Assembly: GCA_963989245.1 (NCBI GenBank)
Contig: OZ022358.1
Span: 5,914,674 to 5,978,673, forward strand
DNA: 64,000 bases
Source: Nansenia antarctica
Lineage: Eukaryota > Chordata > Actinopteri > Argentiniformes > Microstomatidae
Direction of reading: 5' to 3'
In this document: piece after piece, positions 24,784-35,604 of the stretch
Numbering within the stretch: position 1 is the stretch's first letter
How the letters are laid out: each line of letters opens with the position of its first letter
Notes under the pieces: generated by a model
Seen by the model: only the letters and a program-made list of their open reading frames with translations
The model's database searches: none
Told to the model about the DNA's origin: nothing
Made by a program: the position numbers and the translations under genes

Positions 24784-26814
24784 GCCTCCAGGGAGGAGAG
24801 CGTCATCAAGAACATGCTCTGCAGGACGGATCGTTTTTTGGAATGGTCTGGCCTGGAGGTCAAAGCCAGCAAATGTGCTGTCCTGTATGAGAGGCGGAGT
24901 GGGGGGAACAGGTGGTACCACTCAAAAACAGACACACCCCCTGTGTTCTCTTTAGCAACACAGCCCATTCGTGTAAATTCTCTTCATGAGACATATCTTG
25001 GACATAAAATTAACATCGCAGGAGAGTGGAAGGAGCAAGTCAATAACATCCTGACTGAGTTCACTTCCAGGCTGGACTTGATAGACAGTTGTCCTCTGCC
25101 ACTAACTATGAAGTTAGAAGCCATCAGGCAGGTGGCCCTGTCCAAAGTTCAGCACCTCTTCTCCAATGTCCACATCCCCCAGAAAGTGCTGTGTGAAATG
25201 AACAACAAGACTGTGAGCGTAGTGCGCAGGTGGCTTGGACTCAATTCACACAGCACCCATGACATCATCTTTCATCCCCAGTGGGAGGGAGGGCTAGGGG
25301 TCCCCAATGTAGAATGGATCTACACCAGCATGAGAATTTCCCATCTTCTCAGGATGCTTAACAACGACGACAAGGACGTCAGGGAGCTGGCCCGCTCCTC
25401 CATGTTCCTGGACCTGAGGAGAAGGAAGGTCCCAGTTGCCAGGGGGGTGGAGCCCCACTTCCTTGGGTTCAAGAGGAAACCCAGCGGAAAATTGGACACT
25501 CATTCCGCTGGTTTTGGAGTTTGGTCTGATTGGCCAGACCTGAATGACCTCTGTGTCCGAGCCGGGGTGTCCCTGGAGTGGGTGCGGTCTGACGCTGAGA
25601 CTGTTCGGGTCTCAGAGAACTGTATATCTGACCCTCTCACACAGGTCAGGGCAACAGCCTCCTTTGCTGGACAGAGCCACCAGCTAACATCTAGAGGGGC
25701 CAGACGGACTCTCATGGACCTTCATCAACATCAACAACAACAACACTGGACTGGTCTGAAACTCCAGGGAAAACTGGCATGTCTTCCCACAGCTGATCAC
25801 TCTGTTTCCCACTCTTTTCTAAAAAACACTGCACTCGATGAGGACATTGTCATATTCACAACCAAGGCCAGATTACAAGTCCTTCCTACCAGACTCAACC
25901 TCTCTATTTGGTTTCCTTCCACTCAGGTTCCTCATTGCTTGCACCACACCACAGAACAGGTTACAGAAACACTATCACATATCTTGAATGGCTGTTATGT
26001 TTACAAAGGAATGTATATAGCACGTCATGACAGAATTGTGAGCCTTATAGTAAAGGACATATCACTCCACTTCCCAGTCACGGTGAAAATGTATACACAC
26101 ATGCTTGTGTCAATGCATCTATGTTCAATTTCTGTAATGACCAATGTCACTTTTCACAGTTGTCTGCTAACACACCAGATGTTATTCTTGTTGATGAAGA
26201 GTCCAGAGAGGTGTCTGTATTAGAGGTAGCGTGCACCTTTGATATAAGCCTAGAGGAAGCCTTCATGACTAAGGTCATGAAATACCAGCAGCTTGTAGAT
26301 ACCATCTCAGAGCTAGGCTATAGGTGTACGCTATTAGTCTTTATATTTGGCAGCCTTGGACATGTGCACAGATTGGTTGTCAGAGGACTACGTCTGCTGG
26401 GAATGTCCAAGGGAGAAGCAAAAAGGCTCAGCAAGTATTGCTCTGTCTCTGCGATTATTGGCAGCCGCCATATATGGCGGAGACGGTGTTACTTGTACCC
26501 GTGAGTCTTGTCCTGTTGTATGTGAAAGACATTGTCCATGTCTGTTTGTGAATGCATCCCATCTGTGCCTTCAGTATTTGTGTCCCTGTATACTTGTCTC
26601 TATGTGGACATAAATAAATGATTAAAATGTGTGTGCGTGCGCGCGCGTGTGTGTGTACACGCTTGTGCGTGTGTATGTGTGTGTCTGTGTGTGTGTGTGT
26701 ACACGCCTGTGTGTGTGTCTGTGTGTGTGTGTGTGTGTACACGCCTGTGTGTGTGTGTGTGTGTACATGCTTGTGTGTATGTGTGTGTGTGTGTGTGTGT
26801 GTGTCTGTGTGTGT

Positions 26815-26855
<41 letters not shown>

Positions 26856-27428
26856 ACGCCTGTGTGTGTGTGTGTGTGTCCACTCACAACTGTGAGGAGG
26901 CGGGGCTGCTGGGGATGGAGTCAGCGGTGGTGTGCAGCTGCAGGGAGGAGGAGGCCGTGCGCAGGCTGTAGCCGTCCTCGCTCTCGCTGGCCGGGGGCTC
27001 CAGCTCCCCCTCCCCCTCCCCCTCCGCCTCCGCCTCCGACAGGTAGGGCTCCCCCCCGTCCCCCTCCTCGTCGCCCCCTCCCTCCTCCGCCCCGTCCCCC
27101 TCTTCCTCCCCCCCGCCCTCTTCCGTCCCGTCCCCCTCGAGCCCCTCCTTGGTCTCCGAGGGGCTCCCCTCTTCCCCTTCGCTCGCCATCCCCCCCTCCT
27201 CCTCCGCCGTCGCCTCCTGTGGAAGTCGGGAAAAAAAAAAGACAGGAATGAGACGGGGGTGAACGTTGACGGCGCAGGAAAAAACTGCGGGGTCTCTGGC
27301 AGGGGCATTCTGGGATAGAACACAACAATTACAGGCATCAAGTTTGTTCTCTCCTCGCTGAGCGGTGAGGTGTACCTGGGAGCGCCTTCCTGTCACGCGG
27401 CCGTCCTCTGACACTGAGTCTGAGAGAG

Positions 27429-27488
<60 letters not shown>

Positions 27489-29554
27489 ATAGTCATGCAG
27501 AGAGAGAGGGCAGAAAACGCCGGGTGCACTGTATGTGTGCAGGTGCGTGTGTGTGTGTGTGTGGGTGTGTGTCAATCCACTGTTATCATGGTGTGAATAA
27601 CATCCTATGTGTAGGCATAACTAGTTGTTGGCTCAGCACTACTGTTAACTCTTGTGACTGTTTTCATAATGTCAAAAATGCACTGATAGTATTTATGTCC
27701 TTTAGATATCGTACATTTAAGTGAACATAAATAAAGCATTTAAAATGTGGATGTGTGCGTGAGTGCGTGCCTGCGTGTGCGCACGTGCCCCTACTTGTGC
27801 GGGGCGTGTCAGCTCCTTCCTGCGTCCAATCTTCGCTCTCACACTTAACGGAGGCGCGGGGAGAGGGGGGGCTTCCCTCCCGGGCCGCGGTCCTGCCCGT
27901 GGCTTCAGGAAGTAGCCGCGCCCCGGCCGCCTGGCTGTGCTCCAGCAGTACGGACGAGCAGCAGGAGGAGGAGGAGGAGGAGAAGGAGGGAGGAAGGCCG
28001 CTGATGCCCAGGGGATACGAGGAGAGACAGCTGTCGTGGGGGTCACACGCAGAGGCCAGGAGACCCGAGTTCCCGGCCTGTAACTCCGACGACGCGTCCC
28101 TCCGCCCCTCCTGGCTACCGTGGAGGGAGGAGGGGAGGTGTGAGGCTCCTGTAGGGGGGGCGGTGTCCGACTCTGGGGTCTTGAAAGGTCCCGCCTCCTC
28201 CCAGGGGCCGGAGAGGGTGTGGCCCGTGTCCTCACACAGGGACAGAGCCGCCTCCACGGCCGCCGCGTCCAGAGTCTCCACGTTCTCGTCTTCCTGTAGG
28301 TGGACAGGAACACGTCACATGCCTGTCACCTTCAGCCTAACCTCGTTGAGACGTCCAGGCGTTTTGGAAAGTTCCGGAAAGCCCAGTGAACGTAGCTTAC
28401 AAAGGGACGGACACTTATTGGAAACGAGTAACGCCTCGTCACGCGTCAAACCAGTCCAATATGGGATGTTGTCATAAAACTACTACGACTAAACAACTAA
28501 AATGACTAAAATGGTTAGTGGTTAATGTATAGAACACAATTCTGGCTAAACAGAATTCAGTTTTTTTCCTTCAGGTTTTCTTCCATTTTCTGCAATGTCG
28601 CAAACTAGCTTAGGCAACAACTCACTGCAAAATAGTTCAGAAAAGAGTTAAGACGATGCACAACAAGCATTCTACAGGCGTGTGTCTACGGGCATGTGGG
28701 GGAGGGTTCTTGGAATGGGGGGGGGGGGATTATCCGCTGAATTATCCACTGTATTACTCTCAATAATGTATTGTTTTACATACATATCAGACTACCAAGG
28801 TGGGATGCACTACACAGTATGTTCAATTTACATTTCCAATTTTCAGTTCGTATCATGTTCAGTATCGCAATGTGGGAACGGAAAGGAACGCGTTAAGTTT
28901 AGGGGGGTGAGAGAATCACCTTGTCCTCTATGATGGCGATGATGTCCCCCACTGTCTCCAGGTCCAGCTCGTCCCCCATGTAGGAGACTGTCACCAGGTC
29001 CTCCTCCCCCAGCGACGACACCTCCCCCCCCCCAGCTGCAGCATGGCACCCCGGGTGCATGGATGGCCCCATCTCACCCCCTCCTGCAAACGGGAAACGC
29101 GTCGTCACCTAAAAGTGTGTCAACTAAGTACTTTCTTACTTTCGCTATGTTGATTTCCGAGGTGAGGTGAGATGGGATGCCAAGTCTGAAGTCTGAAGAA
29201 CTGGTTGCCAGATTGGAGCACATGGAGCTATGACCACAACAGAGTGCTGCGATAACAACACAAACTAAGATGCTGGTGAGAGGGTGACAGGACGACAAGG
29301 AGGTAGACGGATGTGGGGCCGTGTACAGGATGAGAGCAGAGACAGAGAGGGGGGGGGGGAGGGGGGAGAGACCTGTGTGGAGGGTGGCGGGGGGGTCCAT
29401 AGTGGGGGGTGTAGCAGCAACAGCAGCGGTGTGGTGGACAGTGGAGGAGGCGGAGTCTGCACTCGCCAAGGAGCCCATCTGGGCCGAAAACTGGGCGGGG
29501 CCAGCCTCCAGCAGACGAGACAGCGTGGGGGCACCTGACGCAACACGCACACGC

Positions 29555-29592
<38 letters not shown>

Positions 29593-32500
29593 CACACAGA
29601 GAGTGCGGGCGAGGCATTGAGGTGGCCAGGAGATACAAACTAATAGAACACTACAATACTACCTTACCTAGAGGCGTGCTTGTACACCTCTCACTCATAC
29701 AGCGACGCTAAGCAACACTAATATGTCAGCAATAGACTAGTCCAAACACCAAACACAGACGTCACACACATTTGCAAGCAAACATTCTACAAGCAAAGCT
29801 TTCTGTCTACCTGGATAATGTGTTGATGCCAAAGTAGAGTGTGAGAGTGTGTCCGTTTGTTTTGGTGTGTATCTGTGTACCTGTCGCTTGGGAGGTAGGC
29901 AGAGAGGAAGCTGTGAGCTGCAGGTCATGTGCTCCGGTCATATGACCGGTGAGCAGGTCACCCTCTCCGACCTGAGAGACAAACACAGAACAGGGTAAAA
30001 ACAAGAAGTGTTCATCTGAGTGGTTCATCTGTCTGTCTGTGTTTCCACCTCTCTATGTGCCAGGGGTAAAGACCACAAAGTGGCTTCCAGACTTACCAGT
30101 CTGGGGCTTGTGGGCAGAAGACTGCCTTTCTTCAGTAGCTCAGAGAGGAGGGGGGATGGCGGCGGCGTGGCTTTCTGGCCCAAGATCTTCTTTTGCGGGG
30201 AGTCTTCCAGAAGAGTCCCCAGGCCCACCTCTCCAGCACCTGACCAAGAGGCTTCAGTCAGGGGCATGAACCCTGCTGCTCCTTGGGCCTGATGAGAGGA
30301 GAGGAGAGGAGAGGAGAGGAGAGGAGAGGAGAGGAGAGGAGAGGAGGGGAGAGGAGAGGAGAGGAGAGGAGAGGAGAGGAGAGGAGAGGAGAGGAGAGGA
30401 GAAGAGAGGAGAGGAGAGGAGAGGAGAGGAGAGGAGAGGAGAGGAGAAGAGCGGAGAAGAGAAGAGAGGAGAGGAGAGGAGAGGAGAGGAGAGAAGAGGA
30501 GAGGAGAGGAGAGGAGAGAAGAGGAGAGGAGAGGAGAGGAGAGGAGAGGAGAGGAGAGGAGAGGAGAGGAGAGGAGAAGAGAGGAGAGGAGAGGAGAGGA
30601 GAGGAGAGGAGAGGAGAGGAGAGGAGAGGAGAGGAGAGGAGAGGAGAGGGGCATTGTGTTGGGGGTGGTAGCACCGACATTTCACACCAAATCTAGAATG
30701 TGTTCACTGAACTCCAATCAACTCTCTAAGGTGCCCCTACCCCTGCCCCATTCCCCCCTTTGAGGTGACAGGGACTCACAGTCACTGAGGCGCTGGGGTC
30801 CTCAGGCGTGCTCTGGAGTGTGTCCCCCTGGGAGAACTCCAGGCTTGGCGAGCCGCACCCCGAGGGAGAGCGCACGGTCACACTGGGTACTCGTTTAGGG
30901 GTGTTCTTCACCGCCTGTCTGGCTGGAAGGGGGGTGGGGCGGCGGGGGTGAGACTGGTCTAAGTTTACCAATCACACTACAATGGATCCCTTACTTCACT
31001 TTAACCTCCTCAATCTAAATCATGGCACAGCATGTTGCTTTTTTCGTTTTTTCTCAATTCAAAATACCCTACTGGCTCATTGAATCATTGGAGAAACAGA
31101 ATACAAGGCAGGTGATTGAGGCGCGAGTACCCTGATAGGCTGTATCGGTGGCCTTTCTTTTCGCCTCGGCCTCCTCCTCCTCCTGTTTCTTCTCCCTGAC
31201 GGACAGAAAACAACAGAACATTCATTCTGCCCCTCCAGAGAAAGGAAGGAAGGTTCAACCTTTGTCATTGCATTTTTGAGTACAACTAAATGTATTTTCA
31301 TGCTCTAGGCAAGGGGGTCTGCCATAGATGGCGACCCTGGAGCGATTAGGAGTTCAGTGTGTCGCTCGAGGACACCTCGACGCGTGGCCGGGCCGGGATT
31401 CGGACCACCGAACCGCCGACCTCATTAGACGCCGGCTCTACCCCCTGAGCCACAGCCGCCCCCTCCAGAAAACAGAACACTCATTCTGGCCCCTCCAGAG
31501 AAGAGGCCATGTAGGGCAACAGAAGAACATACGCCAGACACGTCTCACATGCCAGACTTTGCTTACATGCAATATTCAGAGTGTATACACTGTCTGACTC
31601 TGCAAGATTATATACATCCAAACAGACAAATGTAGTAACTGAAAGGCAGACAGACAGGTGTCTCTTACAGTACAACCTCTCCCCATAGCTCCTCTAGTTT
31701 AGGGTCCAGGTGTCCTGCCTGGATCAACTCTGCCTCTCTCTTCAGCTTCCTGTGAAGGCAACAGATCACCACTGACGTGAGAGTGTGGTCAATCAAGTGG
31801 CAGTAAAATAAAAAATACTGCTTCTCCTAGCAGTATGGCCAATGGCCCCTGACCCTAGCATCGATTACTTCTTCTTGCGATGACTGATGGATAGATGATT
31901 CACTTACTTAGACAAATGTATTTGTTGTAAATCGAATTTGAATAAAGGCATCTACTAAATGCCAAAAATGTAAATGTAAAATGCGGTAAACAAAAACACC
32001 TATGGTATGAAATAATGAAACAATGACGTTTTTATCCTACCCTGCTATTACCCAACTATTACCCTACTATTACCCTACTATTACCCTACTATTACCCGAC
32101 TATTACCCTACTATTACCCTACTATTACCCTACTATTACCCTACTATTACCCTACTATTACCCTACTTATTATTCAGGTCTGTTTGAGTTCAAAGTTTGT
32201 CGTTGTGGAAAACAGATGGAGTGAATGACTGTGTAACAGTCCCTGTACCTGTGCTTCTCCTGTGTGTCTTTGATCAGCCTCTTCAGCTCCTCAATCCTCT
32301 CTGCTGTCAGCCTCCGGACGATCACATCCTCCACCGTCTCCACCACCTCACCTTTCTCACCACGCTTCCGTCTGAGGATGACAGATATATATGTTACGGT
32401 ACATGTGGGAACACGGTACATGTGGGAAAACTAGGGTTAGGGTTAGGTGCTAGGGTGCTAGGGTTAGGGTTAGGGGTAGGGTTATGGTTATGGTTAGGGT

Positions 32501-33807
32501 TAGACGTGCCAGCATGTACCAAGTCGACGTAGCACCTAACCCTAACCCTAGTTTTCCCACATGTACCGTAACATATATACCAGCTATAATATTCAGTGAA
32601 CTCAGCATAGGATCATATAGATAGAATCAGATCCAGCCACACAGAGAAAGGAGAATGACAGTCACTGTGGTGCTCACTTTGGGGTCTCTGTCGTCTCCAG
32701 GAGCTCAGAGTACTGGGAGGCACAGTGCTGGGTAAGACAGAGATAGAGAGAGAGAGACAGTGTCATACATTTGTCTTCACATGCCCCATCATGGGCACCA
32801 AATACAAATCACTTTCTGGTTGTGTAACCAATTTGCATTTGAATGGTCTTACTGCAGCCTGCCCTACCTTTTGTGAAAACCAGTCGGGCGGTCGTCCTGG
32901 CTCTGCGAATGGCTTGATGGCTCTACTGACAGAAACCCTGTGGGTGTTGATAATACAGTATTCAAATTCATATTCCATTTTAAGTGGAACATTCTTAGTG
33001 ATCCCACCGCATGACAGTGGGTTGCAGGGAGAACTGAGAGCCATGGTAGGGTAACCTATGGTATTACCAGTTCTGGTCCCCGCTCTTCATGACAGAAGTG
33101 GCCAAGCACAGCTTCTCCCTCACTGACCATGGCTCCGTTGGCCCGATGGAGAGCATCTTGTGTTCTGCAGATGTGTGGTGGAGTTGGGGGAGGGGAGGGG
33201 GAAGGGAGGGGACATGTGGAAACGCCCACTTATGATGTTTTTCAAATACCCTATACATGACTAATCATAAATCAAATCATTGATTTTCATGGTCGATTAA
33301 GTCCAAGCCTACACAGTCAATAACTTTGTCATGTCAGAATCTCTCTCTATATTGTAATAACTGGCCTACCGAGGTTGAGCTACTAACATTGATTAATTGC
33401 AAATCTGAGCATGGAAGGGGTGTATAATTTGCCTTGTCTCAGGAGCAAATAGTGCATCTAGGAATCTTCGCAAGTCACGAGAAACATTTGATCATCTAGT
33501 AGCAGCTCTTGATCACTGTTTTGCAAGCTGGTTTAGCTTAGCTGCCCAACTGGTTGTCAGATAAGGAACGTAGGTACAGTAGCTAGCCAGCTAGCTCGCT
33601 ATCACATGAGCCATTCATTCATAGGCAGAGCTCTCATGCATGCATGCGTTGATACTTACAGTCCTGATTCGCAATAATGCATGCACTAAAAGCGATCAAA
33701 CTTGACATAGCGTGCAACTTGTTCATGCACTCCCCGGATGTCAACGCATAGCATCAAAATAATGTGACAACTGGCTCATTTTACTCACTTCCAACCCCGC
33801 TCGCCAT
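20672..33807 (-). CDS. brd8: Bromodomain-containing protein 8, TIP60/NuA4 complex subunit (single-bromodomain form)
   Basis: Twenty exons with consistent phases encode 888 residues. In gene order they start at 33807, 33164, 32937, 32727, 32371, 31749, 31195, 30922, 30288, 29971, 29534, 29083, 28293, 27407, 27216, 24624, 24378, 24059, 21205 and 20731, and the last ends at 20672. The N-terminus (SIGPTEPWSVREKLCLATSV, then RAIKPFAEPGRPPDWFSQK) is the SANT-like region. A coiled basic/acidic segment (EEEEAEAKRKATDTAYQ) follows. Conserved blocks include ATPPPSPLLSELLKKGSLLP and LDLETVGDIIAIIEDK. The bromodomain spans exons 16-18 (WKKAIMLVWRAAANHRYANV to MLMFQNAIMYNSSDHDV). The last two exons read DSVPMASPAFLLSLF and DGGTRGRRCAIEADLRMKK, matching the short human isoform. 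It acts in the nucleus as an acetyl-lysine reader in histone acetylation. It is divergent with kif20a, as on human 5q31. Confidence 0.95.
22384..22446. repeat. Four-copy 15-bp minisatellite containing TGACGTG and CACGTG
   Basis: The unit GTGACTGACGTGCAC is repeated four times with one base change in the first copy. Every unit carries TGACGTG, and the unit junctions create CACGTG E-boxes. It lies in brd8 intron 18. Confidence 0.85.
22962..23215 (-). repeat. Dispersed repeat with ATCAATCA end
   Basis: TCAATCAATCACATTTATTT is followed by AAAGTGCTTTACAACAAGAA and, after a poly-C/poly-A interruption, GGAAGAAACCTTGAGAGGAA. These phrases resemble a common fish retroelement tail in reverse orientation. 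The family is not named. Confidence 0.45.
23385..23646 (+). mobile_element. tRNA-derived SINE with ATTTACC tail
   Basis: The head GTGGCGCAGGAGGTAGAGTC and GGTTGAGCCCCGGCTGGC correspond to pol III A and B boxes. The body contains GTGTCCTTGGGCAAGACACT and AAAGCGCTTTGGAGCAGC. The 3' end is a tandem CATTTAC run. It lies in brd8 intron 18, about 130 bp from the bromodomain exon. Confidence 0.75.
24143..24180. repeat. GA microsatellite
   Basis: An uninterrupted GA run lies in the brd8 intron upstream of exon 18. Confidence 0.9.
24716..24781. repeat. TG microsatellite at the LINE 5' junction
   Basis: An almost pure TG run of about 60 bp ends directly at the truncated LINE sequence. Confidence 0.9.
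24782..26628 (+). mobile_element. 5'-truncated LINE of the R2/R4/NeSL (restriction-like endonuclease) group
   Basis: An open frame from about 24779 to 26110 and a second frame to 26504 encode the C-terminal half of a non-LTR reverse transcriptase: the post-YADD segment (LEVKASKCAVLYERRSG), the thumb region (VVRRWLGLNSHSTHDIIFHP, GGLGVPN), and a zinc-knuckle-like block (ETLSHILNGC, ARHDRIV). A PD-(D/E)XK endonuclease follows (TPDVILVDEESREVSVLEVA, then FDISLEEAFMTKVMKYQ). The catalytic YADD core is missing, so it is truncated. A one-base shift near 26100-26115 also breaks the frame. The 3' UTR ends TAAATAAATGATTAAA. It lies in brd8 intron 15, antisense to brd8. Both ends abut TG microsatellite. 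Confidence 0.85.
26629..26880. repeat. TG microsatellite with TACACGC interruptions at the LINE 3' junction
   Basis: TG repeats are broken at fairly regular intervals by GTACACGCCTGTG units. The array runs to within 8 bp of the brd8 exon 15 donor (26888). Confidence 0.9.
27421..27486. repeat. GA microsatellite
   Basis: The GA run starts 14 bp upstream (in brd8 sense) of the 32-bp brd8 exon 14. Read on the brd8 strand it is a CT tract that would serve as the polypyrimidine tract. Confidence 0.9.
30291..30650. repeat. AGAGG pentanucleotide array, about 350 bp
   Basis: More than 65 near-perfect AGAGG units with scattered AGAAG variants. On the brd8 strand this is a CCTCT tract ending three bases before the CAG of the exon 9 acceptor (exon starts at 30288). 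Confidence 0.97.
31301..31461 (-). mobile_element. tRNA-derived SINE, copy in brd8 intron 6
   Basis: The reverse complement begins GGCGGCTGTGGCTCAGGGGG, carries a B-box-like GGTCCGAATCC region, and shares ACGCCGGCTCTACC, ACACCTCGAC and GCTCTAGGCAAGGGG with the copy at 62359-62531. Confidence 0.75.
31808..31982 (+). repeat. L2-like LINE 3' tail in brd8 intron 5
   Basis: CCAATGGCCCCTGACC leads to GTAAATCGAATTTGAATAAAG and CTAAATGCCAAAAATGTAAA, matching the other L2-like tails but more diverged. Confidence 0.65.
32040..32168. repeat. 11-bp minisatellite (CCCTACTATTA)n
   Basis: About eleven tandem units of TATTACCCTAC with one C-to-G change lie in brd8 intron 5. Confidence 0.92.
32388..32580. 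mobile_element. Foldback element carrying telomere-like TTAGGG repeats
   Basis: The outer arms are inverted copies of ATATGTTACGGTACATGTGG, followed by GGAAAACTAGGGTTAGGGTT and, on the right, AACCCTAACCCTAGTTTTCC. The centre contains more GGGTTAGG units and the marker TGCCAGCATGTACCAAGTCG. Related shorter copies lie at 39168-39285 and 50646-50763. It sits in brd8 intron 4 in AT-rich flanks. Confidence 0.7.
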
Positions 33808-33934
33808 CTTCTTGTCATGATCACACTGATACTCCACCCTCCGCTGACTTCGAGCCACACAGACACACAGAGAGACACAGGGGGAATGTGTGTGTAGCTA
33901 TGTCAACAACACATGTGTCCAACCCATTGACATT

Positions 33935-34237
33935 GCGTGACGTTAGAATTATAAGGTTCTATCTCCATTTTTGTCAATATTGAGTTTTTTTACATAATCT
34001 GATCCATTAGGTGTTTATTAATGCCTGTGTGGTGTTATTTTTTAAATGTTGACATTTTTGAGTTAGTAATTAATAAAATACAAAGGTTCCATCTCACAAA
34101 ACATAATGCTGGAATGTAAAAACGTTGACGCTCAATATCTCTGAACTGCCCGAAACGGAGATAGAACCTTCTCATTCTAAACGGAGATAGAACCTTCTTC
34201 TAAACAGAGATAGAACCTTAGAAGTCTAAGCTCACGA
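33935..34237. mobile_element. Foldback MITE with GGTTCTATCTCC inverted ends, copy B
   Basis: Same element as at 1358-1637. Left end GTTAGAATTATAAGGTTCTA; right end with three GGAGATAGAACCTT-type units where copy A has two. It lies between brd8 and kif20a copy 1. Confidence 0.7.
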
Positions 34238-34361
34238 TTGGTTAAAAAAAAAGTATGCATTGTAAATGTGATTTTAGCCACGATAAGTCTTGACATAGTA
34301 CAATAATGTTTGTATACATAGAATGAAGTGCTGTCTATGTTATGTGATGGGGACACCGGGG

Positions 34362-34460
34362 TGTTTAGCTCACATGGTAGAGGTCTTGCTTGCCGGCCAG
34401 TGGACAGTCGCGGGTGTCCGAAATAGAGATCGGACCGGGGATCGATGCCCGCATCTTCCA
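34362..34460 (+). repeat. tRNA-like block, copy in unit 1
   Basis: TTTAGCTCACATGGTAGAGG resembles a pol III A box and GGGATCGATGCCCGCATC a B box. The intervening sequence is too long and does not fold as a standard tRNA, so I call it a tRNA-derived repeat. The duplicate is at 44142-44240. Confidence 0.5.
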
Positions 34461-34889
34461 GATTACATTTAGTGTTTTTTGTGGTATATTATAGGTAAAT
34501 TCCTAACCAACCAGCAGAGTACAGAACACACAGTAGCCCTTTTACAAAGATGTACACATAGATAGTCTTAGATCATTATATTTATGCATTTCTGCCAGCA
34601 CCTTCACCAACAATATTTTAATGTAATCAATGGAGCAAACGCGTTACATTAGTTATTTAGTAAATATGTTGTGCGCAATGAGTGCGTTGCATGTCGACAA
34701 ATGATGTGTTATTTATTTACAAAGTTGAATAAAACAATGCAGTAATTGTTTCTTTTGCTTATGATTAATACGATAGAGTTGTTTTACCCATAACGTAATA
34801 CAGTACTCATATACACATGATGTACAAGGCACAGCCTACTAATAAATATATAAAACAAATACAAAATAAATACACTCAAAAAATGGTAA

Positions 34890-34992
34890 CCAATCAGAGA
34901 GCCGAAGCCTAATGTCTGTAGCCAGGGAGCTTCCTATTGGCTGCTTCCTGGAGGCGTCGACCCGGTACTGCGCGTGAAGCGCGATGTTTGAA
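34890..34992 (+). promoter_or_regulatory. kif20a copy 1 cell-cycle promoter elements
   Basis: CCAAT at 34890-34894, an inverted CCAAT (ATTGG) at 34936-34940, and a CDE/CHR-like pair (GCGCG then TTTGAA, CHR at 34987-34992). Such CHR plus NF-Y arrangements drive G2/M genes, including mammalian KIF20A. Two further CCAAT boxes present in copy 2 are missing here. Function is inferred from motif content. Confidence 0.55.
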
Positions 34993-35604
34993 TTGTTTGG
35001 TCCTTTTGCGGAACAACAAAGTGCCGAAGCAGAAATCGTCGAGCAGTGTGTTTATGCAGGTGGTTGTTGCTAATTTAAGCGAGCTAGTAAACTGGATTCT
35101 CTTTTATGGCGAATTGATAGATAGATAAGGTCATATAAGTACAAACAAAAAGTAAGACTGTAAGATATTATTAAGCAGAAGATTGGAATCTAATCGGATA
35201 AGTGAGAGGTAACTCACAGTTACCCACTTTCACCTTTCGAGCGAGGTAAGTTGAAGGACATTTTTATCTCGGCAGTTTCTTTGTTATTTAGTAAATATGT
35301 GGGCAGTATGGCAACTAAAGCAGCTTTAGCTAGTTAAACACGCTTATTTACTTCATTAACAGACTTAGCTACGCGCAAAACTTAACGTAATGAATCATTT
35401 GATTTATTTGGCGATGGCTAGCTAGCGAAACAAACCAGTTATTCTGCTCGACTGTTTGTAATCTCTTGTCGATCGATCGTCAAAAGCTTGTTGTGTTATA
35501 TGCATGGTCAAACTCAATGCAAAACCGAAGATTTAATGGTTAAAAACCAACAGATATTGCCTGAACAGAACTGTTATCTCAATTCTCCAGACAGGAGAGT
35601 TATC

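Larger units (their letters stand above)
33808..35604. promoter_or_regulatory. Shared 5' region of divergent brd8 and kif20a copy 1
   Basis: The two start codons point away from each other across 1.8 kb. It contains a MITE (33935-34237), a tRNA-like block (34362-34460), cell-cycle promoter elements (34890-34992) and a noncoding first kif20a exon whose donor is at 35245/35246 (GCGAG/GTAAGT). The divergent arrangement matches human 5q31. Confidence 0.6.

Noticed and set aside
24730..26223. Single 497-residue host gene starting in the TG repeat
   Set aside because: The protein is the C-terminal half of a LINE reverse transcriptase; its start lies in microsatellite and the catalytic core is missing.
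26618..26971. Cys/Val-rich and His/Thr-rich open frames over TG repeats
   Set aside because: These are microsatellite readings on both strands; similar cases at 837-1022, 7199-7417 and 24730-24780 were also dropped.
26622..27341. Arg- and Pro-rich open frames across brd8 exon 15
   Set aside because: They are other-frame readings of a GC-rich, Glu/Gly-coding brd8 exon.
30025..30685. Long open frames of SSPLL or ERRGE repeats on both strands
   Set aside because: They are readings of the AGAGG pentanucleotide array, open in all frames because no stop can arise; only the exon at 30097-30288 is coding.
32430..32560. A true telomere or chromosome-fusion scar
   Set aside because: TTAGGG units are few, interrupted, arranged as an inverted repeat with transposon-like arms, and the element recurs inside kif20a introns.
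34362..34460. Possible functional tRNA gene, also at 44142-44240
   Set aside because: A-box-like and B-box-like motifs are present but are too far apart and no cloverleaf or acceptor stem pairs; more likely a tRNA-derived repeat.
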